Positions 1 through 7,542 of a stretch of 13,969 nucleotides of DNA are shown here, one piece after another (positions within the stretch are counted from its first letter, which is position 1; the number at the start of each line of letters is the position of its first letter). The position numbers were made by a program, and so were the translations under genes. The stretch is from Planctomycetaceae bacterium (GTDB lineage Bacteria > Planctomycetota > Planctomycetia > Pirellulales > Pirellulaceae), in NCBI GenBank assembly GCA_002685655.1, contig NYXM01000006.1:42920-56888 (forward strand), read 5' to 3'. The notes beneath the pieces were generated by a model. That model searched no databases. It was not told the origin of the DNA and worked only from the letters and a program-made list of their open reading frames with translations.

Positions 1-548
1 CCATCGGGAACTTCCGTCGAATAGATCAGCGCATGACAGGCAATGCCACCAATGAACAGCGCCACACCCAAGATCGTGCCCAGACCCGCGGCCGTCTTAC
101 CGGTCAGTTCCGCAGGATATTTACGAATATTGCTCAGCCCCAGACTGCCCAAGATCGATCCAATCAGTGGCAGAATCAGTACAGGTGCGGGAATCATCCC
201 CACGGTCCAGATACAACCTGGAAGCAACAAGATCACTCCAATGATCGCGACGCGGCGAGCCAGCCGAGGACGAAACACTCCCAAGAGGATCGTGCCTAGA
301 AGCATCGCGATCGGTGGAACCGCAATCAAGATCAATGTCAGTGTCTCGGGCATCCAGGCAGAAACGAGTTGGCGTAGCCATGCCGCGGCAGCCCCGTACT
401 GCCAGGCGATACCGGGCAGCGCCACAAGAACGCCCAAGGCCAACGAGATTGCAGCCGCGCGGCTGACCGCTCGATAGGGCGCAAAGGTCTCGCCGACATC
501 GCTGTCACTGAACGCCGTTGCCGGCTTGGTTTGCTCCGATATACTCAT
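1..548 (-). CDS. Multi-spanning membrane protein, N-terminal part (DUF3299-like, partial)
   Basis: This reading frame opens with ATG at 548-546 and runs off the left edge without a stop, giving 182 residues. A GGTGG stretch about 8 bases upstream of the ATG can serve as ribosome binding site, and an in-frame TGA lies two codons upstream, so the start is well fixed. The first 25 residues are polar and begin MSISEQTKPATAF. At least four hydrophobic stretches follow, around residues 30-50, 70-92, 97-120 and 122-137, with another near 155-172. The segment KYPAELTGK sits before the last helix, and the visible end reads IYSTEVPDG. From memory, planctomycete proteins with a DUF4190-like membrane region followed by a soluble DUF3299 domain have this layout and the same EVP-G boundary. 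That assignment is inference, because the DUF3299 part lies outside the window. The gene is the last visible member of the receptor/ABC gene row, about 200 bp after the CPFC gene. Confidence 0.72.
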   Translation of the reverse strand, partial: MSISEQTKPATAFSDSDVGETFAPYRAVSRAAAISLALGVLVALPGIAWQYGAAAAWLRQLVSAWMPETLTLILIAVPPIAMLLGTILLGVFRPRLARRVAIIGVILLLPGCIWTVGMIPAPVLILPLIGSILGSLGLSNIRKYPAELTGKTAAGLGTILGVALFIGGIACHALIYSTEVPD

Positions 549-747
549 CAATCAACCACCCACGCGAATTAAGATTGGCCACGAGCAAACTCTGCCCGAA
601 CTGGTTCACGCTTGTTACGTTTCAAAGGTGGCCATGGTTCGCAGGCTACGCAATACTCAGAAATGACTGCGCGGCTCGCGATTCTACGTTGCGGGAAATC
701 TCACATCGATTCTTGGATTCGATCGTGCCCTTACATCCAAACTTCGC

Positions 748-2007
748 TTAGGTGCCAGCGCCGCCGGCGGCGGGGGTCGCCTTGGCTGGCTTGGTCTTGG
801 CTGGCTCGGTCTCGGCTGGCTTGGTCTCGGCTGGCTTGGTCTTTGCCGTTGTAGCTTTGCTGGCACCCGAGGCTCCAAAGGGGAAAAACGTATTGGCTCG
901 TTTCACCGCTGTGGGATCGATCTTCTCCAATAGTGCGATTTGCTTTTTAGCCATTGGGTTCGGGCAAGCCCGCAAGTAATTGATCACCGGCACACGAACC
1001 CAACTGGTCTTGTCGTCGGCATCCTTGAACAGTTGAACCAGCCGATCCATGACCGACCAGTCTTCCCATCGAGCGAGATCGGGAATGACCAGATCCGCCA
1101 ATTGGGGGCGGGACAGCATGTGACGGAGACCCTGCAGGATCCTCTCGCGCGGAATCACGTCCGTTTCACTGCCGTGGAAACGTAAGGCCATGATCGCGGC
1201 GTAGGTATCCGCGTATTCCGCCTTGGCGTTCTTCAAGAATAGTTCTTCAATCAACGGCATACCGGCCGGTCCTTTGAGCGTCAGATAGCAGCCAATCATT
1301 GCGTCCAGTCCGGCTTTCTTTTTTCGATCGTCGGACTTTAACAGGTCTTCCAGCATCGCGACATCGCTCGAGTTTCCGCAGACACCCAACAGCGTCAAAT
1401 AGAGGCGACGTCGGCTGGCGGGGATGTCCGCATCCTGAATCCACACGATCAGCTTATCGTGGTCCATATTCGGTTTCAGCAATTTGATTTCCTCGTATGG
1501 AGCTTTCGCGAACTCGTCGTAAGCATCTCGAGCCAACATCTCATCTGCGTCTTCCAAGTACTGCTGAAAAAACACCAATCGTGCGGGCCCTTCTGTGGGA
1601 AGGTCCAAAAGACTCGGAACGTACTTGCGTGCACGTTCGGACAATGGCAGAGGAGTCGACCAGGCGATCTTGGGCGGATCGACGCCCATCACCAGGAAGG
1701 CGGCTCCCTTTCTTGCTTCGCCAAAGAATACCGTTTCGACAATCTGACCGACCTCGGCCAGCGCCTTACCTTTGACAATCTGCCGGACCTTGAATTTCGC
1801 TTTCGGAACCTCCTGTTGGCTTTCATCACTCTTCTTAATCGGTGGCAACGCAACCAAATCAGCGATGACCACGATGTCCATCGACTGAATTTCCTCGGTG
1901 AACGTTTGCGACACCGTCGAGCAGAACGGGCAAGCCAAGGCTTGCACTGCAGTCAGTGCGCACTGCAATGCCAGGGCTAACGACATCAGCGGGAAAAATC
2001 GTTTCAT
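748..2007 (-). CDS. Secreted CPFC protein with HEAT-like helices and Lys/Pro/Ala-rich tail
   Basis: The protein has 419 residues. Residues 1-25 form a clear signal peptide (MKRFF, a hydrophobic core, then ALA), so the mature protein probably begins with CPFC at 26-29. A Cys pair at the very N-terminus, followed by a beta-rich stretch (about 40-110) with VVIADLV, KFKVRQIVKG and GAAFLVMG, recalls TIMP/NTR OB-fold domains, where an N-terminal CxC or CxxC is anchored by disulfides; this is inference. Residues 165-365 are a series of amphipathic helices resembling HEAT repeats. The tail from about 380 to 419 is disordered and contains four near-identical pentapeptides of the KPAET type. An AAAGGA-like site about 8 bases before the ATG supports the start. 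The gene lies 178 bp after the permease, between it and the membrane protein at the left edge, so a periplasmic accessory role for the ABC system is plausible but not shown. I know no named homologue. Confidence 0.85.
   Translation of the reverse strand: MKRFFPLMSLALALQCALTAVQALACPFCSTVSQTFTEEIQSMDIVVIADLVALPPIKKSDESQQEVPKAKFKVRQIVKGKALAEVGQIVETVFFGEARKGAAFLVMGVDPPKIAWSTPLPLSERARKYVPSLLDLPTEGPARLVFFQQYLEDADEMLARDAYDEFAKAPYEEIKLLKPNMDHDKLIVWIQDADIPASRRRLYLTLLGVCGNSSDVAMLEDLLKSDDRKKKAGLDAMIGCYLTLKGPAGMPLIEELFLKNAKAEYADTYAAIMALRFHGSETDVIPRERILQGLRHMLSRPQLADLVIPDLARWEDWSVMDRLVQLFKDADDKTSWVRVPVINYLRACPNPMAKKQIALLEKIDPTAVKRANTFFPFGASGASKATTAKTKPAETKPAETEPAKTKPAKATPAAGGAGT
782..841 (-). repeat. 15-bp tandem repeat, four copies, coding
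   Basis: Four head-to-tail 15-bp units (782-796, 797-811, 812-826, 827-841) differ from each other by one or two bases. They encode four pentapeptides of the form (K/E)T(K/E)PA in the tail of the CPFC protein. Copy number is expected to vary between strains through slippage. A K/P/A/T-rich tail of this kind often acts as a flexible linker or cell-wall contact. Confidence 0.85.
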
Positions 2008-2185
2008 GGCGTCGTCCTTTCCGCCGTTGCCAGCGGTTCTGAGGTTGTCCGATAGTTCCTAATATTTGGAAGGTAGATTCGAGGCAGGTTGACGACCGAA
2101 ACTCGCTGCTCAGCTCGGCTCTTCTGTCAGATTTGTGGTGCGACCGCCAACTGTGGGAATGCAGTCGCGAGAACATATCAGGTCA

Positions 2186-3790
2186 TCAGGCTCCCAACGA
2201 CTTGGCCACGTCAGTTTGGTAAGCAGCCAACGCTGGAAGAAATCCTACAATAATTGCCAGCAGAATGAGTGCCGGAATCAGCCACAATTCCGGCGACATT
2301 AGTCCTATTATTGGGCCCAGCCCCCACAGATCAAGGTTCTCTAATGGTGGGGCGAAGCTCAAAAATCCGACTGAAACGCCAGTGCGGGCCTCAATTTCGC
2401 CACTGACAGCCATATTCAAGGCGTGACCGCCCGCCCAGCCGACAGTTCCACCGGCAAGCGACAGCAGGATCGACTCAAGCAATATTACCGTCATTACCGT
2501 GCTTCGGCCGGCACCCAGCGCCCGCATCCCCGCGATTTCGTGCTTCCGGTCACTCATCGAATTGTAGATGCTCACCAGAATGCTGATCCCGGAGACGACA
2601 CAGATCAACGCGGTCACCACCAGCAGCGCCAATTGAACCGGCCCCACGAACTCCTCGAACAACACCGTGATCTCGCGAATCGGTTGCACACATTGGGCAT
2701 CGTTGCCTTCATTGATTGAATTCGACATGCTCATGCCAATGATATCGCTAGTGTTCCGAATCAACACTGCCGACACTTCTCGTTGCTCGACCGGCAGCCG
2801 CTGAAACTCCGGTGCGGCTTCTGCGTGGCCGGCGTGGTTTGGCTGGTCATCTTCAGCCGCCGAGGACGATTCAACATCGTCCGGCAATTCAACATCGTCC
2901 GGCAAACTGTCGAACTCGCCGACATCGATCGGCTTGGCATGATCGTCCATCAAGTAGAAACCTTCCAGATTGATGAACGCCGCCCGATCATTGGGTGTCC
3001 CAGAGTACTCCAAGACACCCACGATTTTGAATTGGTCGCCGTGCCGCGCGCCTTCAGGATCGCCGTGCGATGGCGAGAAGCCGTCGCCGACCCCGACCTT
3101 CATTTCGCGTGCCACCGACGCTCCCACAACGGCCTCGAAATAGCCGTGCTCTTCACTCCAGTGTTTGAAGTTGCGTCCCGAGGCGAATTCAAAGGACTGA
3201 TCACTGGCTGGGCCGTGGCGGAGCTTGTCGAACATGTCCGGCGTCGTGCCCACGACACGAAACTGACCGAAATAGTCGCCCAAACAAACGGGGATCGCGA
3301 AGGCGGTGAACTGGCCGAACCTGCCGCCGCGCTCCAAGTCCAACAGTTGCTGGCCACGCGCCTCAAACAACTCACCAGCAATGCTCGAGCCCAGCCCAGC
3401 CAAGGGGACACCCGAATTCGAATCGATGCCCAACAGGATGTTCAGCGCTTCCCACTGGGCTTGGTGAATTTCGCTGCGAATCGTATGTCTCAGCCCCGCT
3501 TGACGTTCGGTTGCCGAGACAAACTCGAGGTAGTATTCGTACGGAATATTCTCGACAGGCTTGCTCAGATAAAAGACCGTGTTCATGGTCAACTGAAGCT
3601 TGCCGCCTTTGGCACCAACAATCTGATTGTAGCCCAAGCTCGAGTTGTTGCGGAAAGACTTTGCGACCACACCGTGCACCGACAAGACGGCCACCACCAT
3701 CATGACACCCAGCGCCATGGAAACGGCGGTCAGGAATGACGCAAGGCCGCGTTGTTGGATGCTCCGCCAGGCAATTCGAAACAGACTCAT
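2186..3790 (-). CDS. ABC transporter permease, FtsX/MacB-like (LolCE/ZrgC type)
   Basis: This is the inner-membrane permease of an ABC transporter (FtsX-type permease family), 534 residues. The topology is the standard four-helix one: a first helix at about 18-42, a long extracytoplasmic MacB-like domain at about 45-380, then helices near 383-409, 430-455 and 500-523. The cytoplasmic stretch SDRKHEIAGMRALGAG (about 413-428) is the family's coupling region, and the C-terminus LPALAAYQTDVAKSL is typical. The extracytoplasmic domain has an acidic, His-containing insertion at about 288-326 (LPDDVE twice, then NHAGHAE), which could bind metal; that is inference. Its ATG shares the sequence ATGA with the stop of the ATPase gene, so the two are almost certainly translationally coupled partners. 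Related transporters act as lipoprotein or toxin exporters or, in the Vibrio zrg locus, belong to a zinc-regulated set. The substrate here is not visible from the sequence. Confidence 0.93.
   Translation of the reverse strand: MSLFRIAWRSIQQRGLASFLTAVSMALGVMMVVAVLSVHGVVAKSFRNNSSLGYNQIVGAKGGKLQLTMNTVFYLSKPVENIPYEYYLEFVSATERQAGLRHTIRSEIHQAQWEALNILLGIDSNSGVPLAGLGSSIAGELFEARGQQLLDLERGGRFGQFTAFAIPVCLGDYFGQFRVVGTTPDMFDKLRHGPASDQSFEFASGRNFKHWSEEHGYFEAVVGASVAREMKVGVGDGFSPSHGDPEGARHGDQFKIVGVLEYSGTPNDRAAFINLEGFYLMDDHAKPIDVGEFDSLPDDVELPDDVESSSAAEDDQPNHAGHAEAAPEFQRLPVEQREVSAVLIRNTSDIIGMSMSNSINEGNDAQCVQPIREITVLFEEFVGPVQLALLVVTALICVVSGISILVSIYNSMSDRKHEIAGMRALGAGRSTVMTVILLESILLSLAGGTVGWAGGHALNMAVSGEIEARTGVSVGFLSFAPPLENLDLWGLGPIIGLMSPELWLIPALILLAIIVGFLPALAAYQTDVAKSLGA
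2869..2904 (-). repeat. 18-bp perfect tandem duplication, coding
   Basis: Two identical 18-bp units (2869-2886 and 2887-2904) encode LPDDVE twice inside the acidic extracytoplasmic insertion of the permease. Perfect identity points to a recent duplication. The repeat lengthens an acidic loop without changing frame. Confidence 0.85.
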
Positions 3791-4473
3791 GAGACTTTCA
3801 TTGCGGTTTTGCTGACAACTCGGTTGACATCTTCAAGGCGATCAACGCGATCAAACTGGCTGGCGACTTCGGTCGAATGTGTTACCAGCAACAGCGTAAT
3901 CTCTTCTTCGTGACAGGTCTCGCGAATCAGGTCGATTATCAGTTGTTGATTGGCGGGATCGACGTTGGCGGTCGGTTCGTCGGCCAAGAGCAAGCGAGGA
4001 CGATTGGCAAGCGCGCGAGCCACCGCGACGCGCTGCAGTTCGCCCACTGACATGGCGGCCGGCTTGTGTGACGCGCGCGAACCCAAGCCAACTCGATCCA
4101 GCAATTGGCGGGCTCGCTGCGAGTCCTTCTTGCCGCGTGCAAACGTCATTCCCAGCAGTACGTTTTCCAATGCCGTAAACGCGGGCAACAGATTGAACGT
4201 CTGGAAAACGTATCCCAACTTGATGGCTCGGTAACGGTCACGCCCAGCCTCAGAAAGCTGGCTCACTTCGACATTATCGAGGCGAATCGATCCCGCATCG
4301 GACCGACCAATCCCCGCGATGATGTGGAGCAACGTTGTCTTCCCGCAGCCGCTAGGCCCCACCAATACCATCTGTTCAGCCTGACCGACATGAAACCGAT
4401 CGATGTCGAGAATCGGCAGAATGTCGCCGTTGGCTTCCAGATAGGATTTCTTGACGCCTTCCAATTCGAGCAT
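3787..4473 (-). CDS. ABC transporter ATP-binding protein, LolD/MacB-like
   Basis: This is the cytoplasmic ATPase that pairs with the FtsX-type permease, 228 residues from the ATG at 4473. All nucleotide-binding motifs are present: Walker A GPSGCGKTT (39-47), Q-loop Gln in YVFQTFNLL (about 91), signature MSVGELQ (141-147), Walker B LLLADEP (161-167) and H-loop VTHS (His 199). The signature reads SVGEL in place of the canonical SGGQ, a tolerated variant. I chose ATG 4473 because MLELEGVKKSY is where members of this family begin. The frame stays open to a TTG at 4545, which would add 24 unconserved residues. The Shine-Dalgarno sequence is weak. The stop codon overlaps the permease start (ATGA), so both subunits should be made in matched amounts. 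The upstream neighbour on the same strand is the TonB-dependent receptor. Confidence 0.93.
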   Translation of the reverse strand: MLELEGVKKSYLEANGDILPILDIDRFHVGQAEQMVLVGPSGCGKTTLLHIIAGIGRSDAGSIRLDNVEVSQLSEAGRDRYRAIKLGYVFQTFNLLPAFTALENVLLGMTFARGKKDSQRARQLLDRVGLGSRASHKPAAMSVGELQRVAVARALANRPRLLLADEPTANVDPANQQLIIDLIRETCHEEEITLLLVTHSTEVASQFDRVDRLEDVNRVVSKTAMKVS

Positions 4474-4542
4474 GACGGAATCCAACGACAAAGGGGCTTT
4501 TTCGAGCCGGCCAATGGGAAAGAACAACCACTTGCCTGCTAA

Positions 4543-4752
4543 CAACTTACTGGCTTCAGGGAGAATCTCAAAGAGACCTCAGGCGGGATCTCTCAGAATA
4601 CGCAGGCATTCTACGCGATGTTCATCACAGCGGCGGGCCACGACAAGAAAGAAATGCTCAGCGGGTACGCCTGGTTCCAGCCCCGCCTGGACAACACCCC
4701 AACTGTGGAACCACGAACAGTAGGATATCGAAGGAAGACCCGGCTACTTTAG
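4543..4752 (+). pseudogene. Possible remnant of a coding region (no start codon)
   Basis: The gap between the ATPase and the receptor (4474-4882, about 410 bp) holds a plus-strand stretch, open from 4543 to a TAG at 4750-4752, whose translation looks protein-like. It includes SGGISQNTQAFYAMF, GHDKKEMLSGYAWF and QPRLDNTPTVEPR, with third codon positions rich in G and C as in real genes here. It has no plausible start or ribosome binding site, is antisense to its neighbours, and is cut at the upstream side by an in-frame TAA. I do not recognise the family. It could be a decayed gene end or a chance open frame. The rest of the gap (4753-4882) shows nothing I can assign, including no convincing terminator after the receptor gene. 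Confidence 0.25.
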
Positions 4753-4882
4753 CGCGATACGACACGAGTCAGTTTGAACCGAACGACGGAGTCAAGAAAC
4801 GAATTGGACACTGGCATGTCGTGAGAGAACCGCTGACGTAAGACGCCGGCGGGCTGCAGCAAGGTCGAAAGATGCAATACCA

Positions 4883-7270
4883 CTAATAGATCAATTCTGC
4901 ACCCACGTAAGGCGTAATGCCGGGCGACAGAACGGGCGTCGGATCGCGGAACTCCGGTACGGAGTTGAGCGGATCTCCTGGAATCACCAGATCGAGGTGT
5001 TCACGATAGGAGCGGTCGAACAGATTCTCGATGCCGCCGACAAAGTGAAGGTTCTCCGTCAGGTCGTAGACGCCTCTGATGTAGGCAGTCGTGAAGCCTC
5101 CGGTTCGCGACTCGACTTCCTCCGGCACGCCGTTGGACAGACGCACGAAGCCCACACGATTCTGGGTAGCGACCATTCTCACACCAAACTCAGCTCCCCA
5201 CGTGCCGCAACCACAATCATCCGACAATCGATAGGCAATTCGCCCTTCAAGTGGGATGATCGAGGGCAAGGGTCTGTCAATGTCGTGATCCTTACCTTCA
5301 ACATAGCTCAACGTGCTGATGATCGAAGACCGATCCGTTACATCGATGCCGCCTTTGAGTTCGAACCCGGTCAGCGTGGCCAAGTCCAGGTTGATGCTTC
5401 GCAGCAGCCGGGCACTCGTGGGATCGGCTACGAGCAGTGCCTCGTACCCAGCGTAGTCTTGGATCCAGGCATGATAGAACGCCGCGCTTCCACGTGCGAA
5501 ACCATAGTCAAACTGAACCGAGGCATCAAACTGCCACAGCCGCTCTTTTTGCAGAGCTGGATTGCCGATCAGGCGGTTCAATCCACTCTGCAGAACGCCA
5601 AGGAAGACACCATCCGAATAGCGCTCCGTCAACGTGGGTGAACGCTCTGCGTAACCGACACTGACATTCCCACTCCAGGATTCTGACATTTCGATGTCAT
5701 TTCGAAGGAAGACTGAATACAGCATATCATGTTGGCGAAGGGGAATTCCCGCTGCTAGCGCGATCGCAAGATTACCTCCCGCTCGAACCCCAAGCGGAAA
5801 ACCACCGTCCGCCTGTGCATCCGTCCGTGCCCAGTCCACGCGACCACCAAGGTGCGTTGTTAGATATGGCAAGACGGTCAACGACGTCTCGGCGAACATG
5901 CCGGGATCGACCAACTCGGACCTGGGCATGTTTGTCTCGAAGTCCTCGAGGAGTGTGCCTGTCGTCAAACCGCCCGTGGTCTGAAAAGACTCCACGAGAT
6001 TCTGCTCTACATACCGAATGTCAGCTCCGTAATTCACCTGGAACCACTCGTTCGGCTCGTGACTCCGGACCAAACGCGCTCCTGTGGAGCTTGTCGATCC
6101 AGACGAGACGGTGTTGTCCGTAAACCTGGTGGTGATATCTGCCGGAGATGTTGGAGGAGTTGACTGCTGAAAAAATCGATCGATTGCGGCTTCCACTCGG
6201 TCAATAACGGGGTAAGGAGTGCGCTTTGTCGTGGTTAGTGGCGGATTCAAGCCACCATCGTACTTCGTGCGGTTGTACCAAGCTTCAAATCGCGTCTCGT
6301 TGCAGTTGCAATCATCCGTCTTCGTCCAAGTCATATCGAAGGCATCCGTTTCTAAGAAACCGATGTCCCAAAACTGGCCCGCGATTTCCGTGTCCGTCTG
6401 ATCAAGCCGGTTATATCGGAACTCAATCTTCGAATTCTCCGAAACGTCGAAACCAACTTGCCCAAGAAAGTTCTGGACGTGATAGCTCGATGGAATCTGC
6501 CGAAGTGCAGAGTTGTTACCCGGTCGGTAGTCGCCCGCGGTCCGATTGGCGTAGCTGACGACAAAACCGTAGTTCTGGCTTCCACCGGAGAACGTCTCGG
6601 TTCCGAAAAGTTGTCCACCGTTGGTATGAACTGACAATCCAGTGCGACTGTGTGAAGTGAAGCAATCGTATCGTGGCGTATCGAATGTCTTGACCGAAAT
6701 GTAGCCAAATCCTGGGCCGTATCGTAGTCCATAGGGACCGTTGATGAGGATCACATCCTCAATCAGGGCCGGATCAAGCTTACTAATCATCGAGTCCAAA
6801 TCCATCCGCACCGGCAACCAGTGCTGGCCGTCGGCTTGGGCGTAAATCTGACCAGCTTTGTAGCCGCGGATGTAAGGACTTTGTGCGATCGGGGAACGGC
6901 GCTGGAACCCGATCGATGGAGCAGCAGCTGACTTCTGGATCTGCCCACCAAGCGATGAATCGGCGGACTGCTTAAGCACTTCGGCGGTCAAGACATCAGC
7001 GGAGGTCGCCGAGGCTGGTTCGGTCAACACTGCAAACAACTCTGGATCCGAAAACAAGCCGCCCAACCCACTCGCAGCGTCGTCCTCGCGAGCCTGGCCC
7101 AACGGCTCATCCTGACCGCGAAGGACAAACGGGCTCGTTTGACGCTCCTGTTCCAGCCGTCGCTGGTAGAGCTGCGACTCGAACAGTATTTGCTGCCCGA
7201 AAGTTGCCGGACTTAATCCCAGCAATGTCAAACTCATCCACAGGATGGTCCTTGTCATCGCCTGGTCCAT
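4883..7270 (-). CDS. TonB-dependent outer-membrane receptor
   Basis: The protein has 795 residues and should form a 22-stranded outer-membrane barrel that imports a ligand using TonB energy. Residues 1-25 form a signal peptide ending near TFGQQ. The plug domain lies at about 90-195 and includes SPYIRGYKAGQIYAQADG, PALIEDVILINGPYG and YGPGFGYISVKT, matching the plug pattern of this family. The barrel follows, with the late motif GGIENLFDRSYREHLDLV and a C-terminal aromatic (ELIY), the usual signal for outer-membrane insertion. Two loops carry close cysteine pairs, DDCNCNE near 319 and DDCGCGTW near 687, which could be disulfides or metal ligands. The start is supported by GGAGG at 7284-7280, 9 bases before ATG. 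The ABC ATPase and permease follow on the same strand, suggesting uptake of a metal, metal chelate or similar small ligand. The substrate cannot be read from the sequence. A structured leader lies just upstream. Confidence 0.92.
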   Translation of the reverse strand: MDQAMTRTILWMSLTLLGLSPATFGQQILFESQLYQRRLEQERQTSPFVLRGQDEPLGQAREDDAASGLGGLFSDPELFAVLTEPASATSADVLTAEVLKQSADSSLGGQIQKSAAAPSIGFQRRSPIAQSPYIRGYKAGQIYAQADGQHWLPVRMDLDSMISKLDPALIEDVILINGPYGLRYGPGFGYISVKTFDTPRYDCFTSHSRTGLSVHTNGGQLFGTETFSGGSQNYGFVVSYANRTAGDYRPGNNSALRQIPSSYHVQNFLGQVGFDVSENSKIEFRYNRLDQTDTEIAGQFWDIGFLETDAFDMTWTKTDDCNCNETRFEAWYNRTKYDGGLNPPLTTTKRTPYPVIDRVEAAIDRFFQQSTPPTSPADITTRFTDNTVSSGSTSSTGARLVRSHEPNEWFQVNYGADIRYVEQNLVESFQTTGGLTTGTLLEDFETNMPRSELVDPGMFAETSLTVLPYLTTHLGGRVDWARTDAQADGGFPLGVRAGGNLAIALAAGIPLRQHDMLYSVFLRNDIEMSESWSGNVSVGYAERSPTLTERYSDGVFLGVLQSGLNRLIGNPALQKERLWQFDASVQFDYGFARGSAAFYHAWIQDYAGYEALLVADPTSARLLRSINLDLATLTGFELKGGIDVTDRSSIISTLSYVEGKDHDIDRPLPSIIPLEGRIAYRLSDDCGCGTWGAEFGVRMVATQNRVGFVRLSNGVPEEVESRTGGFTTAYIRGVYDLTENLHFVGGIENLFDRSYREHLDLVIPGDPLNSVPEFRDPTPVLSPGITPYVGAELIY

Positions 7271-7279
7271 TCGCTTCCC

Positions 7280-7284
7280 CCTCC
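7280..7284 (-). promoter_or_regulatory. Ribosome binding site of the TonB receptor gene
   Basis: GGAGG (within a longer purine run) lies 9 bases upstream of the ATG at 7270. It favours this ATG over the second in-frame ATG four codons later. Confidence 0.75.
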
Positions 7285-7322
7285 GTCGATGCTATCCACA
7301 CAAGAGCGCGAATCGCTCGTGC

Positions 7323-7400
7323 GCGAAGATCCGTTACAATCGTTCTCGGCCAAAAGCCTGAGTTTGCTTGATAGTTTGTAAGGGCTTTTGGGATCTTCGC
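7323..7400 (-). ncRNA. Putative structured 5' leader of the TonB receptor gene
   Basis: On the minus strand, GCGAAGATCC (7400-7391) pairs perfectly with GGATCTTCGC (7332-7323). Directly inside it, CAAAAGCC (7390-7383) pairs with GGCTTTTG (7358-7351), leaving a 24-base loop. That loop contains TTACAA (7381-7376), complementary to TTGTAA (7339-7334) in the strand that joins the inner helix back to the outer one. The result could be a pseudoknot closed within the outer helix, as in many riboswitches and cis-regulatory RNAs. It ends about 50 bases before the receptor ATG and is not followed by a U-run, so it is not a simple terminator. It does not match the cobalamin, TPP or fluoride consensus as I know them. 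The two nested helices are seen directly; the pseudoknot and the regulatory role are inference. Alternatives are a small palindromic repeat element or a processing site. Confidence 0.5.
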
Positions 7401-7437
7401 AGCATCATCGACCGCTGCAGCGCAGAGAGCGGGGACC

Positions 7438-7443
7438 ATTCTA
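7438..7443 (-). promoter_or_regulatory. Possible -10 element for the receptor operon
   Basis: TAGAAT on the minus strand matches the sigma70 -10 consensus at five of six positions. The best -35-like hexamers upstream (GCTTGA with a 16-bp gap, or TTGATT with 14) are poor. If used, it would start a transcript near 7431 with a leader of about 160 bases that carries the whole structured element. Confidence 0.28.
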
Positions 7444-7542
7444 ACGGTGCGACTTTGAATCAAGCGGTCGAGCTCAAATACTTACTGCACCGGGACTTAC
7501 GACAAGAAGGGTGAATTCTCGGAACCCTGTGAAAGGCGAGGA

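Noticed and set aside
43..477. Plus-strand open frame of 144 codons at the left edge
   Set aside because: The minus strand there encodes a coherent multi-spanning membrane protein with a ribosome binding site; the plus frame is its shadow.
1459..1980. Plus-strand open frame of 173 codons opposite the CPFC gene
   Set aside because: It is antisense to a gene with signal peptide and good start, and its translation is rich in Arg, His and Gln without domain structure.
1859..2176. Minus-strand frame of 105 codons filling the gap between permease and CPFC gene
   Set aside because: It overlaps the start of the CPFC gene in another frame, its start lacks a well-spaced ribosome binding site, and the composition is not protein-like.
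2783..3739. Plus-strand open frame of 318 codons opposite the permease gene
   Set aside because: It lies entirely antisense to a clearly recognised FtsX-type permease, has no recognisable domain and includes the mirrored tandem repeat; it is a shadow of the real gene.
4997..5641. Plus-strand open frame of 214 codons opposite the TonB receptor
   Set aside because: It is fully contained in the barrel-coding region on the other strand and has no family features.
7323..7400. Known riboswitch (cobalamin, TPP or fluoride) or intrinsic terminator
   Set aside because: I could not find the conserved core sequences of these classes, and no U-run follows the helix on the minus strand.
7107..7463. Minus-strand frame of 118 codons across the receptor leader
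   Set aside because: It crosses the receptor start in another frame and spans the paired RNA element; no ribosome binding site or recognisable domain.
7271..7542. Fur or Zur operator upstream of the receptor
   Set aside because: No convincing AT-rich palindrome of the known consensus types is present; planctomycete operator sequences may differ, so this is not evidence against metal control.
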